A DNA stretch of 17,714 bases from DATDYW01 sp044375695 (GTDB lineage: Bacteria > Patescibacteriota > Minisyncoccia > Phycocordibacterales > JAACPR01): assembly GCA_044375695.1 (NCBI GenBank), contig JBILMG010000015.1:1-17714 (forward strand), in the 5' to 3' direction. The position numbers and the translations under genes were made by a program. The stretch's first letter is position 1; the number at the start of each line of letters is the position of its first letter. The notes beneath the pieces are model-generated. The model was not told where the DNA came from. It searched no databases and worked only from the letters and a program-made list of their open reading frames with translations. Of this stretch, positions 16,186 through 17,714 are shown piece by piece.

Positions 16186-17714
16186 TTACTTCGCGCTCGT
16201 CGCGACGCGCGTTGGCTTGGCGCCGAACGCGAGACCTACGTTATCGAAGGTGACCGCATCGGACACCGGCTCGGGCGTAAGCTCGAACCCAATCGAAACG
16301 TTGTCGCCGACCGCGGTGAAGCGAACCTCGGGGTTAACGTCGGACGGGATGGCGTAGCCTCGGTCTGGGAGAGTTGCGTCTCCTTTGTCCAAGGTGATGT
16401 AGAGAACATCGCCAACCCAGTTCGCAGACCTCACCTTACCGGCCGCTTTCGCGAGCTCGGCGTGAGACGACGGAGCCAGTTCGTGGCCACGCTGCGACAT
16501 GCGCTTTTTCAACGCGCGCAGCGCTTCGTCCACCGTCTCGCCCGTGCCGACCACAGAGGGGTCAGCGTAGAGGGCGATGCCAATCCCCTTTCGGAGGTTG
16601 CCGTCATCGAGGAGCGGGCCCATGTAGACCAGCTCGCCGTGCGCCATGTAGGGCAGCACGCGACCGCACTTGTAACGCATCTGCTGCACCGCCCCCTTGA
16701 TGGAGTCGGCTGCCACTTCGTGAGTGCTGCCGGGCACCGAATATAGGACGGCCTTCTTGTTTCGGCTATCCACCAGGAAGTGACCAGTGGCTCCGCTTCC
16801 GTTAGTGCTTTTGTTGCCGCGGGCATCGAAGTACCAGTACGTCCGTCCATCCTTGCCGTACACGAGGGTGGCCTCGTCCGACGGGTGAATGATGTCCTCG
16901 CCACTAAGCCAGCTATTTTTCCATCCGTGGATGTAGTCGCCCCAAGCGACGAGCTGGTCGTGCGCGATGTCCGCTGGGACAACGCGATCAATCCAGGCAG
17001 GTATTTTGTCGAGGCCGAAGCGCTCAACGGAACCCGTCTGAACATCGACCACCGCCACGCCAATCGGATCGGCGCCGCCCCAGACAACCTTGTTTTCGTA
17101 GAGAGTGGCGACGACGTAAGGTTTCCCCGCGTCATCGATCTCGAAGGTGAAGTCCTCTGCCCCAACATCCGAGAAGGCGTTGTAGACGAGGCGCTCCACA
17201 TTTCTCCCGAATACGGCGCTCATGGTGAACGCCATCTTGATTGGCGTGCCGTCAGCGTTCTTCTCGACCAACCGGACGTCATGCTCGTTCGAAGACGAGA
17301 CCATGACGTACCCGGTAGTGGTACCGTTCTGATAGGCCTTAATGTTTCCAAGGTGTTCGAGCGGGGCAACCCAGAATATGGAGTCGCCCACCTTTTGCTC
17401 GTCCATGGCGCCAATGGTGACGCGAGAGGACAAGCCTTGGTGTTCACCAAGTTTGACGGACGCGACGCGTTTCGCCATTTCCTCGGTAACCACGCGGGCC
17501 CGGGTGGGATCAACGATGTCGAATCCCCCGCTGAACTTTTCGGTGCTAACCGAGATCAAGGCGCGGTAAGCGGCGGCGTTTCGCATGCCGGTCGAGCGAA
17601 TGCCCCCAATGACGAGGGTCAGCACGCACGAGGCGGCAATGCCAAGTGGAATCCAGTTCCAGAGAGGTCGCGTCTTTGCCTTTTGCCAACCGACCTCAGT
17701 CCAAAAGAAGGGCG
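16186..17714 (-). CDS. Large membrane-anchored hypothetical protein (N-terminus outside window)
   Basis: The frame is open to the window edge, giving 509 codons with the true start outside; the Met at 17625 is internal. The visible N-terminal part has a soluble stretch (FFWTEVGWQKAKTRPLW), then one membrane segment (NWIPLGIAASCVLTLVIGGI) and a long, mostly strand-rich exposed domain of about 450 residues. Short repeated strand pairs such as YVVATLYENKVVWGG, LVYGKDGRTYWYFDARGNK and GDVLYITLDKGDA recall beta-propeller blades, but I cannot assign a family. The stop lies just before a bidirectional terminator. It is probably a surface or envelope protein (inference). Confidence 0.75.
   Translation of the reverse strand, partial: PFFWTEVGWQKAKTRPLWNWIPLGIAASCVLTLVIGGIRSTGMRNAAAYRALISVSTEKFSGGFDIVDPTRARVVTEEMAKRVASVKLGEHQGLSSRVTIGAMDEQKVGDSIFWVAPLEHLGNIKAYQNGTTTGYVMVSSSNEHDVRLVEKNADGTPIKMAFTMSAVFGRNVERLVYNAFSDVGAEDFTFEIDDAGKPYVVATLYENKVVWGGADPIGVAVVDVQTGSVERFGLDKIPAWIDRVVPADIAHDQLVAWGDYIHGWKNSWLSGEDIIHPSDEATLVYGKDGRTYWYFDARGNKSTNGSGATGHFLVDSRNKKAVLYSVPGSTHEVAADSIKGAVQQMRYKCGRVLPYMAHGELVYMGPLLDDGNLRKGIGIALYADPSVVGTGETVDEALRALKKRMSQRGHELAPSSHAELAKAAGKVRSANWVGDVLYITLDKGDATLPDRGYAIPSDVNPEVRFTAVGDNVSIGFELTPEPVSDAVTFDNVGLAFGAKPTRVATSAK

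Overview
The window is GC-rich, compact bacterial DNA. The likely source is a Patescibacteria/CPR member of the Parcubacteria type. This is inferred from several signs: a stand-alone MetRS-type tRNA-binding domain protein, a divergent RuvX, a pilMNO cluster as the only pilus genes in view, many small lineage-specific proteins, tRNA genes with no encoded CCA, almost no Shine-Dalgarno sequences, and many start codons 6-9 nt after a -10 box. I could not run a search, so the phylum-level call is an inference.

Left part (1-4434, all on the minus strand): the 5' part of rplS (L19), two very small ORFs each closed by a hairpin terminator, and an RluA-family pseudouridine synthase. Next comes an accessory block: a 72-aa protein, a 360-aa protein with a PD-(D/E)XK-like patch, an 81-aa protein and a Hanks-type protein kinase. 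The kinase starts only 17 nt past the 3' end of tRNA-Val(UAC).

Middle (4479-10153): tRNA-Leu(CAG), then an inverted-repeat element, then a small HNH-type zinc protein whose reading frame ends inside tRNA-Arg(UCT). Reading leftwards on the minus strand, one cluster is pilM-pilN-pilO plus a small membrane protein. Upstream of it lies a second cluster: a DUF1761-type membrane protein, ruvX and a tRNA-binding OB-fold protein. Further upstream are a four-TM protein and tRNA-Ser(UGA) with a second inverted element.

Right part (10242-17714): a methyltransferase behind a roughly 250-residue disordered Gly/Pro/Arg/Tyr-rich region, a 117-aa protein, a VKOR-like membrane protein with a two-TM partner, and tRNA-Arg(GCG) with an 84-bp perfect palindrome and a third element. 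These are followed by a Cys-rich anchored protein, rpsT (S20), ruvA, an 83-aa protein, a VOC protein, and a large membrane-anchored protein cut by the window edge.

Two things stand out. First, three of the five tRNA genes are followed by a hairpin that copies the tRNA 3' end in antisense. Two of these copies are split at the acceptor/T-stem boundary by the same roughly 24-nt hairpin, with compensatory changes. All three continue into a related GC-rich tail. I know of no described element of this kind. Second, -10-like hexamers sit 6-9 nt before the start codon of at least twelve genes, which suggests that leaderless mRNAs dominate here.
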